A DNA stretch of 64,000 nucleotides from NCBI GenBank assembly GCA_035636095.1, contig DASPZU010000009.1, forward strand, positions 1 through 64,000, given 5' to 3'. The notes beneath the pieces were generated by a model, which saw only the letters and a list, made by a program, of their open reading frames with translations, was not told the DNA's origin and ran no database searches. Every line of letters starts with the position of its first letter. The first letter of the stretch is position 1. Source of the DNA: Gp7-AA10 sp035636095 (GTDB taxonomy: Bacteria > Acidobacteriota > Thermoanaerobaculia > Gp7-AA8). The translations under genes and the position numbers were made by a program. Below are positions 16,763-24,347 of this stretch, piece by piece.

Positions 16763-17991
16763 CCGGAAACCAAAGCGCCGTCGCGGAACACGTCGCGCAC
16801 CAGGTTGACGCCGAAGTGATAGACGAGGTGCAGGTAGTTGGGCGCCTCGAGGAGGACGATGTCGGCGCGCTTGCCAGCCTCGATCGAGCCGGTCTCGTGC
16901 GCCAGGCCCAGCGATGCCGCGCCGTTCAGCGTCGCGGCGGTCAGCGATTCTTCCACGGTCATCTTCATCTGCAGGGTCGCGAGCTGCATGACCATGCTCA
17001 TCGACTCGGTCATCGACGATCCGGGATTGCAATCGGTGGAGAGCGACACGATGGCGCCGGCATCGATGAGCGCGCGGGCGGGCGCGTAGCGCTGCGACAT
17101 CAGAAAGAAGCTGGTGGCCGGAAGAAGATTCGCGATCGTGCTCGATCCTGCCAGCGCGGCCATCCCCTTTTCTGAGATGTGCATCAGATGATCGGCCGAC
17201 GCAGCGCCGAGTGTGGCCGCGAGCGCCGCGCCGTCGCCGTCGCTGAATTCATCGGCGTGCACGCGCGGACGAAGGCCGAGTGCCAGACCGGCGCGAAGGA
17301 CGCGCTGGCCCTGCTCGCGGCTGAGCGCCCCGCGCTCGATAAAGGCATCGCAGAAATTCGCGAGCTTCTCCTTTGCGACCGCGGGCAGGATGGCATCGAC
17401 GATCTGATCGACATAGGACGGGTCGCGTCGTTCGGGGGGAAAGTCGTGCGCGGCCAGACAGGTCGGAACGAGTTGCACCGGTGAGCTTTCGTTTGCCGTG
17501 CGAATTGCGCGCAGCTGTTTGATCTCATCGGCAACGTTGAGTCCGTATCCGCTCTTCGCTTCGGCGGTGGTCGTGCCGTGGCGCGCCATCGTTCGCGCGC
17601 GCTCGAGGATGTTGTCGACAAGCTGTTTTTCGGTGGCCGCGCGTGTCGCGCGCACGGTCGAGGCGATTCCGCCGCCCGACGCTGCGATCTGTTCGTAGGT
17701 TTCACCCTGCAGCCTGCGATTGAATTCCGATTCGCGATAGCCGGCCCAGGGCAGATGGGTGTGCGAGTCGACGAAGCCCGGAATGGCGGTCGCCTTCCGG
17801 GCGTCGAAATCCTCGGTGATGGGAAAGTCGGTGCGGCGCTCGGGCCCGACGTAATCGATCCGCCCGTCGCGCACCACGATCACCGACTTTTCGTGGACGG
17901 CCAGCTTGCGCATGGCTGCGCCGCGGACGCCGGCCCGGCCGGTGGGTGTGGCGATTTGCGAGAGATTGCGAATGAGTAGAGCGCTACTCAC
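16759..17991 (-). CDS. hutI: Imidazolonepropionase
   Basis: A 410-residue metal-dependent amidohydrolase that opens 4-imidazolone-5-propionate to N-formimino-L-glutamate in histidine breakdown. Visible motifs are the metal HxH in DSHTHLPWAG, substrate residues in RLQGETYEQIAASGGGI, TTTAEAKSGYGL, CLAAHDFPPE, RVHADEF and STDCNPGSS. The GTG start at 17991 overlaps the DivIVA stop by eight bases; a longer frame to 18045 has no support. No hutH, hutU or hutG is in the window, so the pathway must be completed elsewhere or is partial. Confidence 0.92.
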   Translation of the reverse strand: MSSALLIRNLSQIATPTGRAGVRGAAMRKLAVHEKSVIVVRDGRIDYVGPERRTDFPITEDFDARKATAIPGFVDSHTHLPWAGYRESEFNRRLQGETYEQIAASGGGIASTVRATRAATEKQLVDNILERARTMARHGTTTAEAKSGYGLNVADEIKQLRAIRTANESSPVQLVPTCLAAHDFPPERRDPSYVDQIVDAILPAVAKEKLANFCDAFIERGALSREQGQRVLRAGLALGLRPRVHADEFSDGDGAALAATLGAASADHLMHISEKGMAALAGSSTIANLLPATSFFLMSQRYAPARALIDAGAIVSLSTDCNPGSSMTESMSMVMQLATLQMKMTVEESLTAATLNGAASLGLAHETGSIEAGKRADIVLLEAPNYLHLVYHFGVNLVRDVFRDGALVSG

Positions 17992-18484
17992 TCTTGGCGC
18001 GATACATCGACGTGATGGGAAGCTCGTTCGCTTCCTGCTCGGCATCGAGCATCAGGAGATGCTGGACCGTGTCCATGGTGGCCTGCAGCTTGTTGCGCGC
18101 CGAGCGTCGCTCGACTTTCAGGTCCTGAATCGTTTTCTCGAGGTCGGCCACGCGGCTCATGGCCTGCGACACCAGGCGCTCGGAGAGAAGCTCGGCGTCT
18201 TTGACGATCAGCTCCGCTTCCTTGCGGGCGTTCGCCTTCACGTCTTCGGAGACCTTCTGCGCCGACAGCAGCGTGTCCTTCAGAATCCGCTCGCGTTGAT
18301 TGTGATCGTCGAGGTCTTCGCGCAACATGACGTTCTCGCGCGAAAGGCGGTCGACGTCCTTGATGAGCACCTCGATCTCTTCCGCGACCATCTGCAGATA
18401 GGCACGGACCTCGTCGGGATCGAATCCCTTCAGCTTGCGTGCAAAAATCTGTTTTTGGATTTCGAGCGGTGTGAGGTTCGGCAT
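17984..18484 (-). CDS. DivIVA-domain protein
   Basis: A 166-residue coiled-coil protein. The N-terminal DivIVA membrane-binding motif is LTPLEIQKQIFARKLKGFDPDEVRAYL split over residues 4-30, followed by a long coiled coil rich in Glu, Arg and Leu. Family members mark curved membrane at poles and septa and recruit division or cell-wall proteins. It sits 18 bases downstream of the YggT gene, the classic neighbourhood yggS-yggT-divIVA near division genes. The function in this lineage is inferred from that synteny. Confidence 0.88.
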   Translation of the reverse strand: MPNLTPLEIQKQIFARKLKGFDPDEVRAYLQMVAEEIEVLIKDVDRLSRENVMLREDLDDHNQRERILKDTLLSAQKVSEDVKANARKEAELIVKDAELLSERLVSQAMSRVADLEKTIQDLKVERRSARNKLQATMDTVQHLLMLDAEQEANELPITSMYRAKSE

Positions 18485-18502
18485 GGACGCCCTCCCGGCA
18501 CT

Positions 18503-18823
18503 TTACCTTGGAAAAAGTATAAGCCCGACCAGTTGCCGGATGATGAAAATCGCCAAAAGAAGCAGCAGAGGCGACCAGTCAATGCCGGCCGTCTTATGGG
18601 GCGGCAACAGCCGGCGGAACGGTCGGAGGAACGGCCAGGCCATCCGGCCGAAGATGTCGTTGAGCTGATTGAGGATGCTGTAGGCGGCGCGGTTGCGCCA
18701 TCGAAACGACGTTTGGGACGCAAAAAAGACAATCCACGAAATGATGACCCATACCACCACCACCCACTGGATCACCTCCAGAATCCACCAGATGGTCTGA
18801 TACAGGACCAGCAAGAGCGGCAT
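18503..18823 (-). CDS. YggT family membrane protein
   Basis: A 106-residue protein with two hydrophobic blocks (VVVVWVIISWIVFFA and SPLLLLLAIFIIRQLVGLIL) separated by the conserved RPFRRLLPP loop after NDIFGRMAWPFL. This is the YggT pattern. The family is tied to division and osmotic phenotypes and usually lies between yggS and divIVA, as here. The ATG at 18823 is preceded by GAGG at a short distance; a TTG at 18829 would overlap the upstream stop as TTGA and is a real alternative. Confidence 0.85.
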   Translation of the reverse strand: MPLLLVLYQTIWWILEVIQWVVVVWVIISWIVFFASQTSFRWRNRAAYSILNQLNDIFGRMAWPFLRPFRRLLPPHKTAGIDWSPLLLLLAIFIIRQLVGLILFPR

Positions 18824-18825
18824 CC

Positions 18826-19467
18826 TCAACCTCGAGGCCCGAAAATCGCGCGCCCGATGCGCACGATGGTCGACCCTTCCTCGATCGCGATCTCGAAGTC
18901 CTCGCTCATCCCCATCGACAGGTGGCGGAGTCCCACCTGATCGCGAATTCCTCGCAGCCGGTAGAAGTGCTTGCGCGGATCGCCGATGGGGGGAATGGAC
19001 ATTAGTCCGATTAATTGTATATTATTAATAGTACGTATTTGCTTTACCATATTGTCTACGTCCTGGGGCGCGACGCCGCTCTTCTGCTCCTCGTCGCCGA
19101 GGTTCACCTGCAGCAACACCTCCCGCGGCGCCTCGGAGGCGCGAGCGATCTTCTGCGCCAGATCGACAGAGTCGACTGTTTCGATCACGTCGAAAATCCG
19201 CACCGCATCCTTTGCTTTGTTGGACTGCAGATGACCGATGAGGTGCCATCGCGCGCTGTTGCGGACCTGCGGTTTCTTGTCCCGCGCTTCCTGCACGCGA
19301 TTTTCGCCGATGTGCGTGACGCCCGCGGCAATGGCCTCATCGATGCGATCGGAGCCGAAGGTCTTCGAAACGGCAACCAGCGTGACGTCGCTGCGGTTGC
19401 GCCCGGCCCGATCGCAGGCAGCACGGATCCTGGCCTCGACCGCCGCGAGATTCTCAGCGATCGTCAC
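18826..19467 (-). CDS. YggS family PLP-homeostasis protein
   Basis: A 213-residue alanine-racemase-fold protein that binds pyridoxal phosphate and buffers its level in the cytoplasm. The PLP lysine is in LVAVSKTF, with HIGENRVQEA, WHLIGHLQSNKAKD, LMSIPP and LSMGMSEDFEIAIEEGS as family motifs. I chose the GTG at 19467 because GGAGAAG lies seven bases upstream; ATG 19482 has no such site. The coding stretch 19001-19058 is only about a quarter G+C and full of rare codons (ATA, TTA, CTA, GTA), unlike the rest of the gene. Confidence 0.9.
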   Translation of the reverse strand: MTIAENLAAVEARIRAACDRAGRNRSDVTLVAVSKTFGSDRIDEAIAAGVTHIGENRVQEARDKKPQVRNSARWHLIGHLQSNKAKDAVRIFDVIETVDSVDLAQKIARASEAPREVLLQVNLGDEEQKSGVAPQDVDNMVKQIRTINNIQLIGLMSIPPIGDPRKHFYRLRGIRDQVGLRHLSMGMSEDFEIAIEEGSTIVRIGRAIFGPRG

Positions 19468-19879
19468 GATGCTTCTCCACATAACGCCCCTGGCCGCGAT
19501 CGACCGCCAGATTCGCGAGGCGATCGGCCTCTTTGTTTCCCGCGCGGAGCGTGTGGCGGATCGAAAAATCAGGAAAGTAACTCGCGAGGCCTCGCGCTTT
19601 CTTGTACAGCGGTACCAGATTCTCGTGTTTGACGCGAAATTTCCCCAGCATCTGATTCACCAGAAGCAGCGAATCGGAGACGATCTCGACATCGGTGGCC
19701 CCTTCTTCGCGGGCGAGAGTAAGCGCCTCGAGAAGGCCGGAGTACTCCGCGACATTGTTGGTGGTGATGCCCAGGTAGCCGGAGACTTCGATGATGGTGC
19801 CGGAGTCGGTGGTCATGTAGACCCCGTAGCCGGCCGGACCGGGATTGCCGCGCGACGCGCCATCGACATAGGCGGTCAC
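19454..19879 (-). CDS. Ribonuclease HI family protein
   Basis: A 141-residue RNase H fold. The four carboxylates of the active site appear in order: Asp in YVDGASRGNPGPAG, Glu in VAEYSGLLEAL, Asp in IVSDSLLLVNQ and Asp in NKEADRLAN. The GTG start lies two bases after the zinc-ribbon gene stop and its own end overlaps yggS. The protein lacks the basic handle of E. coli RNase HI, as in many short RnhA-type proteins, so its main substrate (RNA/DNA hybrids) is inferred from the fold. Confidence 0.88.
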   Translation of the reverse strand: MTAYVDGASRGNPGPAGYGVYMTTDSGTIIEVSGYLGITTNNVAEYSGLLEALTLAREEGATDVEIVSDSLLLVNQMLGKFRVKHENLVPLYKKARGLASYFPDFSIRHTLRAGNKEADRLANLAVDRGQGRYVEKHRDDR

Positions 19880-19881
19880 CT

Positions 19882-20592
19882 TCAGGACTGCGGCCTCTCC
19901 AGATAGAGGATGCGATGACAGCCCTCGCAGCGCACCAGCTCACCCCGCTTGAGCTGCTGAAAGAGAGCCGGACGAATGCGCGTCCGGCAGGCGCTGCAGG
20001 AGTCGTTCACCACGCGCGCCACCGCCACGTTCTGCCGCTGCTTGAAGATCTGGTAGAACTCGCGTTTGAGCCGGTCGGACAGTTGACCCTCGATCGACGT
20101 CACCCGCTCCTTCAGCTTCTCGACCTCGATCCGCAGATCGCCTAACGAATGCTGCCACGCGGCGTGCGCCTGGTCCCAGCGCGATTTCAGGTCGGCGCTT
20201 CCCGACTCCCTTTGATTGAGATCGCTCTGCAGCGATTCGATCTCCGACATCGCTTTCAGCTCGGCCTCTTCCAGCTCCTTGACCTGTTTGCGCGTGGAAT
20301 CGATCTCTTTCCACGCCGCGGCGTATTGCTGCTGATTTTTCACCTGCATCAACTGCCCTTGATATTTCTTGAGCAGCTCCTGGTGATCGGAAAGCTCGCC
20401 GTCGACGCGCCGGTGCTCCCTGGAGAGCTGTTCGATCGATTGTCTGAGCCCGGTCATCTCATCGTTCGCCGTTTGCCATTCGCGATCGACGGCTGCGAAC
20501 GATTCGGGCTTGGTGGTCAGCTGTTTTTCACGGTCGCCGAGCTGCGACAGGACAGTTTGCAGTTCCCATAGTCTTTCAACGTCCGGATTCAA
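19882..20592 (-). CDS. Coiled-coil protein with C-terminal C4 zinc ribbon
   Basis: A 236-residue protein: about 180 residues of antiparallel coiled coil followed by a zinc ribbon with CSAC and CEGC pairs (NDSCSACRTRIRPALF ... LVRCEGCHRILY). This is the DUF164/CT398 type, thought to bind nucleic acid or act as a scaffold; in other bacteria it neighbours RNase H genes, as here. I chose the TTG at 20592 (LNPDVERLWEL) because GGAGGG lies seven bases upstream; the longer frame to 20610 has no such site. It opens the seven-gene minus-strand cluster. Confidence 0.83.
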   Translation of the reverse strand: MNPDVERLWELQTVLSQLGDREKQLTTKPESFAAVDREWQTANDEMTGLRQSIEQLSREHRRVDGELSDHQELLKKYQGQLMQVKNQQQYAAAWKEIDSTRKQVKELEEAELKAMSEIESLQSDLNQRESGSADLKSRWDQAHAAWQHSLGDLRIEVEKLKERVTSIEGQLSDRLKREFYQIFKQRQNVAVARVVNDSCSACRTRIRPALFQQLKRGELVRCEGCHRILYLERPQS

Positions 20593-20612
20593 CAGTCCCT
20601 CCAAAAACACGA

Positions 20613-20638
20613 AAGGCGTTCCGGTCGCGGAACGCCTT
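20613..20638 (-). terminator. Rho-independent terminator downstream of tRNA
   Basis: An 11-base-pair stem (AAGGCGTTCCG / CGGAACGCCTT) with a 4-base loop is followed on the minus strand by CGTGTTTTTGG. It would end the tRNA transcript before the zinc-ribbon gene. Confidence 0.8.
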
Positions 20639-20688
20639 GATGGCTGGATGCTTTTTGATTCGCAAAGTGAGACGCCGCATCACGCTCC

Positions 20689-20764
20689 TGGTGGGTCCAC
20701 CAGGATTCGAACCTGGGACCTGCCGGTTATGAGCCGGTAGCTCTGACCGCTGAGCTATGGACCC
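20689..20764 (-). tRNA. tRNA with CAU anticodon (Met elongator or Ile2)
   Basis: A full cloverleaf folds on the minus strand: acceptor GGGTCCA/TGGACCC, D arm GCTC..GAGC with an 8-base loop, anticodon loop CTCATAA, T arm CCAGG TTCGAAT CCTGG, discriminator A and encoded CCA. G1-C72 and the lack of three G-C pairs in the anticodon stem exclude the initiator. Elongator Met and lysidine-modified Ile2 cannot be separated by eye. The first anticodon-stem pair is A-C. Confidence 0.92.
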
Positions 20765-20795
20765 GGACGGGCGATTCTATCAAAACGGGTGATGC

Positions 20796-20871
20796 GTCAT
20801 CCTGACCCCGCGGAGCGGGGGAAGGATCTCCTTTGACGAGATCCTTCGCCGTCTTTGCGGCTCAGGGTGAC
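20796..20871. repeat. Dispersed palindromic repeat, GAAGGATCTC family, copy 2
   Basis: Inner arms GAAGGATCTC (20821-20830) and GAGATCCTTC (20838-20847) around ctttgac, with outer arms GTCATCCTGA and CTCAGGGTGAC. It fills the gap between the LysM gene stop and the tRNA. It matches the copy at 5588-5656 and carries an extra CCCCGCggaGCGGGG hairpin. Confidence 0.82.
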
Positions 20872-20874
20872 TGC

Positions 20875-22434
20875 TTACCGGATCTCGACGCCGTCTCCGA
20901 TGTGCATGTTGAAGCGCATGAGGACGATCTTTGCGGTCGCGGTGTGGCTCTCCGCGGTCAGCACGGCCAGCTCGCCCAGGACCTGGCGCTGGCCCTCGGG
21001 CGGATTGTAACGAAAGACGGTGAGGAATTCGCCGGGCAAAACCTGATCGTCACGGCCGAGGTTGATCTGGACAAGATAGCCCTCGCCGAGCGCTTCCAGC
21101 CAGTCGCCTCCCTGGGAGCTGATGATGAAACCTTTTCGCTTACCGCTGGCCGGATCGCAGAACGCCGGCATGGCCGGTATGCGCGCCAGCGGAATCGGAA
21201 GCTGCGGCATCGGCTTCAGTCGTGCGCCCACCGGAACTTCGGCGCATGAACGCGTGATGATTCCGCGCGAACGCTCGCCGTCGACACAGAGAACTTTCAC
21301 CTGACCGACGTAGTCATATTGCCGTCCGATGATGTTGTAGTGGTTCGCCGGGTGTTTAATCAAAGCGCGTGGCATGACCAGGATGTAAGTCTCGCCGGCA
21401 GTGAGTCCGGTCGACGAACCGCCGTCGATGAACGCCAGATCGCCTTCCGATCCGTCGATCGATTGAACGTCTGCGCCCGGTTGATAGCGCAGCTCGGCGT
21501 CTTCCCACCCACCGATCGCATTGGGCAACGGCTCGTTGGGATCGCCGATGTAGCCGTAGCAGTAGATGTCAGATTCCTCGGCCAGAGGAACCGGGCCCGC
21601 CGTCCCGCCGAGAGAGTCGGCAGCGGTGACGATCGGTCGCACGATCTGGCCTCCGAGAGGAGTGCCGGTCGTTTCGCCAAGCGTTCCGCCTGCCGCAGTC
21701 TTGCCGCCGCCCGCTCCGGTCCCGGCAGCCCCGGTCGTTCCACCACCCTCCGCCTGTTGCGCGATTTCCCCCTCGACCAGAAGAACGTCGCCGGGATAAA
21801 TCCAGTGCGCATCGGTGATCCAGGTGTTCGCTTCCCAAAGCTGGGGCCACATGTAGCCGTTGTTGTAGAACTGTGTCGCAAGGGCCCACAGCGTGTCGCC
21901 GGGCTTGATGGTGTAGGTCTTCGCACCGGCGGGATAGGTGGCCGGATCGGGTGGGTTGTATGGCGTCCAGTGATCGCCAACTTTGTGGAGATTCTTCGGC
22001 GGGCGCGTTGATTTTACTTTCGCCGCCGTTTTCTCGGCAGGTTTCTTCTCGGTTGCTTTCTTTGCGGCTGGCTTTTCAGCCGCTTTTTTCTCAGCAGGCT
22101 TCGCTGCTTTTTTTGTGGCCGCTTTCGGCGTCGTCGTTTTCGCCGTCGTCGACTTCGGAGCTGGCGCCTGCGTTGTCGTGGACGTCGCCGCAGTTGTCTT
22201 CGCGGTTGTCTTCTTTGTCGCAGGACTCGTCGTCGTAGGCGCAGGAGTCGGAGTCGGAGCTGGGCTCGTCGTCGACGCCGGCGCTTTCGCCGTCTTCTTC
22301 GCCGGCGATGTCGCAGTTTTCGTGGTAGTCGCGGGCGCCTGCGTGTCTGTCTTGGTCGCCGCTTGAGGCGCGGCCCACACGGCAGTCGCCACCGCTAAAA
22401 AGAGAATGGGAGCCACCCGACGCACACTGACCAT
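20875..22434 (-). CDS. Secreted LysM protein with Lys/Ala/Thr/Pro-rich linker
   Basis: A 519-residue protein. A signal peptide (MVSVRRVAPILFLAVATAVWA) is followed by ~115 residues of low-complexity Ala/Lys/Thr/Pro sequence, then a LysM domain (KTYTIKPGDTLWALATQFYN ... YPGDVLLV, about residues 165-215), a Gly/Thr-rich linker and a ~260-residue C-terminal region of beta character that I do not recognise. LysM binds peptidoglycan, so it is likely a periplasmic wall-bound protein. ATG 22434 is chosen for GGGAGGG directly upstream. The very basic linker resembles histone H1-like tails but the signal peptide argues against DNA binding. Confidence 0.82.
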   Translation of the reverse strand: MVSVRRVAPILFLAVATAVWAAPQAATKTDTQAPATTTKTATSPAKKTAKAPASTTSPAPTPTPAPTTTSPATKKTTAKTTAATSTTTQAPAPKSTTAKTTTPKAATKKAAKPAEKKAAEKPAAKKATEKKPAEKTAAKVKSTRPPKNLHKVGDHWTPYNPPDPATYPAGAKTYTIKPGDTLWALATQFYNNGYMWPQLWEANTWITDAHWIYPGDVLLVEGEIAQQAEGGGTTGAAGTGAGGGKTAAGGTLGETTGTPLGGQIVRPIVTAADSLGGTAGPVPLAEESDIYCYGYIGDPNEPLPNAIGGWEDAELRYQPGADVQSIDGSEGDLAFIDGGSSTGLTAGETYILVMPRALIKHPANHYNIIGRQYDYVGQVKVLCVDGERSRGIITRSCAEVPVGARLKPMPQLPIPLARIPAMPAFCDPASGKRKGFIISSQGGDWLEALGEGYLVQINLGRDDQVLPGEFLTVFRYNPPEGQRQVLGELAVLTAESHTATAKIVLMRFNMHIGDGVEIR

Positions 22435-22513
22435 CTTCCCTCCCATAAAATTGTCGAGCGTTACAACGTTAGCTCAACAGCGGACAACGGTCAAGTGCCG
22501 GTGGGAATTGATT

Positions 22514-23416
22514 TTAGCGAAGTGTCACAGCGCCATCGGCCGTGGTAACGGCTCCCGCCGCCCCGTCGAGCTGCTGGAACTGCTTCTTGCGCTGCTGATA
22601 GCGCGTCATGACCCTTTTCACGTAAGAACGCGTTTCCTGAAAGGGCGGCACGCCGCCGTAGCGCTCGACGTTACCCTCGCCGGCGTTGTAGGCCGCGATG
22701 GCGTTCTTCAGGTTTCCGTCGAAACGGCCCTGGAGATACTTCAGGTATTTCACGCCGGCGTCGACGTTCTGCTCCGGATCGTAGAGGTTCGTCGCTCCCA
22801 GCCAGCGGCCGGTTCGGGGCATGAGTTGCATGAGGCCCTGCGCGCCTACAGGCGATCGCGCAGTGCGATGAAAGCGAGATTCCGTCTCGACGACCGCTGC
22901 CACCAGCGCCGGATCGACATCGTATTTCTGCGCTTTTTCGTGAATCAGGCCGCCGAAGGGGAGCGCGTTCTGGAGGAAATCGCGGCGGATGGCTGTGCTG
23001 ATCCGGGCCATTTCCACGTGAAAGAGATCGGTCTTCGGCTGCGGAACCAGCTCGATCTTCTCGGCTGGAAGCCATTTGTCGTCGTAAAGCGCGATGCGCT
23101 GCGTGACGACGCGTTCGGGAAGAACGCGAGAGAGTTTGAACAGCGAATTGGCGGCAAAGCCGTCGCTGAGCTTCGCCACCACCTGAGCGTGATGGCCGTC
23201 GTCCTTGACGATACGGACCGAGTCGAGGTCCTTCTGCACGAGGAAATGGACGTGCTGGAGGACTTCCGTGGCTCCCCCAATCGACAGGGCGGTTCCTAGT
23301 GCCACGGTGGCGAGCGCACGAGCGCCCACAGCGCGAATCACGCGGTGGCGCTCAGCGCGCCGGCGCATGTTCGCGGAGCGAGACGACAGGGAATCCACGA
23401 GGATATTTTTCTTCAT
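22514..23416 (-). CDS. Lytic transglycosylase (SLT domain)
   Basis: A 300-residue murein hydrolase. After an N-terminal membrane segment (VGARALATVALGTALSIGGA) and a variable region, the SLT domain spans about residues 160-280. The catalytic Glu is in VVETESRFH, with GAQGLMQLMPRTG, VKYLKYLQGRFDGN and AIAAYNAGEGNVERYGGVPP as the family motifs. It cleaves the MurNAc-GlcNAc bond in the periplasm. ATG 23416 is preceded by TTGGAG. It lies next to the LysM gene, another wall protein. Confidence 0.92.
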   Translation of the reverse strand: MKKNILVDSLSSRSANMRRRAERHRVIRAVGARALATVALGTALSIGGATEVLQHVHFLVQKDLDSVRIVKDDGHHAQVVAKLSDGFAANSLFKLSRVLPERVVTQRIALYDDKWLPAEKIELVPQPKTDLFHVEMARISTAIRRDFLQNALPFGGLIHEKAQKYDVDPALVAAVVETESRFHRTARSPVGAQGLMQLMPRTGRWLGATNLYDPEQNVDAGVKYLKYLQGRFDGNLKNAIAAYNAGEGNVERYGGVPPFQETRSYVKRVMTRYQQRKKQFQQLDGAAGAVTTADGAVTLR

Positions 23417-23491
23417 AGCTCCAAGTTATTTCGCTGAAAATAAATTGCTACTCTCTGAGTCGCATTCACAACGCGAGGTGCGGTGCGCTTA

Positions 23492-23505
23492 TGCCAGATT
23501 TGGCA
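23492..23505. promoter_or_regulatory. Palindrome in the promoter region of the transglycosylase gene
   Basis: TGCCAgattTGGCA has perfect five-base arms around four bases, 76 bases upstream of the transglycosylase start in the 135-base gap to the AMMECR1 gene. It has the form of a dimeric regulator site. No regulator gene is adjacent, and chance occurrence is possible. Confidence 0.3.
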
Positions 23506-23551
23506 AGGTAAGGCTTGGGGACTTTGACCGAAGTGCCTGAGAAATAGTGAT

Positions 23552-24097
23552 TTACTCGCCGAAGACCTCAGCAGAAAATTTTTCGATCCGCGTCTCTTCA
23601 GCTCGCCACGCCCCGGGCGGCAAGCCGGCCTTGACGCAGGTTTGATCGAGGAATGTCTGGCGGTCCCAGCCATATTCGGTGGCCACCTGAGGCAGCAGCA
23701 GCCCCGCGAACGTTCCTCGGCTGATGATGAGGCCGTCCCGGCCGACCTCGATTTCGCTGACGTCGCGGACCGGCTCGATCGGTCCCATCACGGAGATCTC
23801 GAGGTCGAGCTGCGGCATCTCATCCTTGCGCACTGGAAAAAATCGCGGATCGCGAAAGGCGGCCGAGACGGCGCTGGTCGCGACGGCGCGATACAGCGGC
23901 TCCATGGCCCGGATCGATCCGATGCAGCCGCGCAGATCCCCCCGTTTCGTTCGCAGCGTCACGAACGCGCCGGCGGGACGGCGCAGATCTTCGTCGTAGT
24001 CGTCCGCGCGAACCTCCGTAGGACGGCCGTCGAGCGTCGACTCAATCGACGTTCGGGCGAGTCTCAGCAGCCGTTGGCGTTGTTCTTCGTTCAGCAC
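23552..24097 (-). CDS. AMMECR1 / AmmeMemoRadiSam system protein A
   Basis: A 181-residue AMMECR1-domain protein. The conserved LRGCIGSI hexapeptide core is at about residues 55-62, preceded by GAFVTLRTK and followed by AAFRDPRFFPV and DLEISVMGP. Family members occur with Memo-like and radical SAM proteins, but neither partner is here. The molecular role is unknown. The GTG start at 24097 lies 56 bases inside the upstream gene, a longer overlap than others in this window, so a later start is possible. Confidence 0.88.
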   Translation of the reverse strand: MLNEEQRQRLLRLARTSIESTLDGRPTEVRADDYDEDLRRPAGAFVTLRTKRGDLRGCIGSIRAMEPLYRAVATSAVSAAFRDPRFFPVRKDEMPQLDLEISVMGPIEPVRDVSEIEVGRDGLIISRGTFAGLLLPQVATEYGWDRQTFLDQTCVKAGLPPGAWRAEETRIEKFSAEVFGE

Positions 24098-24347
24098 GAT
24101 AGATGAGCATCAGGTTGCGGATGTAGACCATCAGCCCGGCCCCTTGCCCGATGATGAAGACGATGTCGCGTTTATGAATGGCATAGGCGGTCGTGATGAT
24201 TCCTCCCACGATGGACAGGTACCAGAAGACGATCGGAATGTGGCTTTCACGCTTTTTCTCGGAAGCGATCCACTGCACGATGAAGCGCGCGCCGAAAATG
24301 AACTGGCCGAGGAGACCGAAGGTGAGCCAGGCCTGGTCGAGCGTCAT
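24042..24347 (-). CDS. Lipid A biosynthesis N-terminal-domain membrane protein
   Basis: A 101-residue protein with three hydrophobic helices and the LAB_N pattern (TFGLLGQFIFGARFIVQWI ... SHIPIVFWYLSIVGG ... FIIGQGAGLMVYIRNLML). The domain is found at the N-terminus of some lipid-A-disaccharide synthases and, as a stand-alone protein, beside family 2 glycosyltransferases. Its ATG overlaps the glycosyltransferase stop as ATGA, so the two probably act together in moving or modifying lipid-linked sugars. Confidence 0.85.
   Translation of the reverse strand: MTLDQAWLTFGLLGQFIFGARFIVQWIASEKKRESHIPIVFWYLSIVGGIITTAYAIHKRDIVFIIGQGAGLMVYIRNLMLIYRAERRTTPTAAETRPNVD

Noticed and set aside
22439..22446. 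Upstream ATG for the LysM gene at 22446
   Set aside because: The codons between it and ATG 22434 are the GGGAGGG ribosome-binding site itself.
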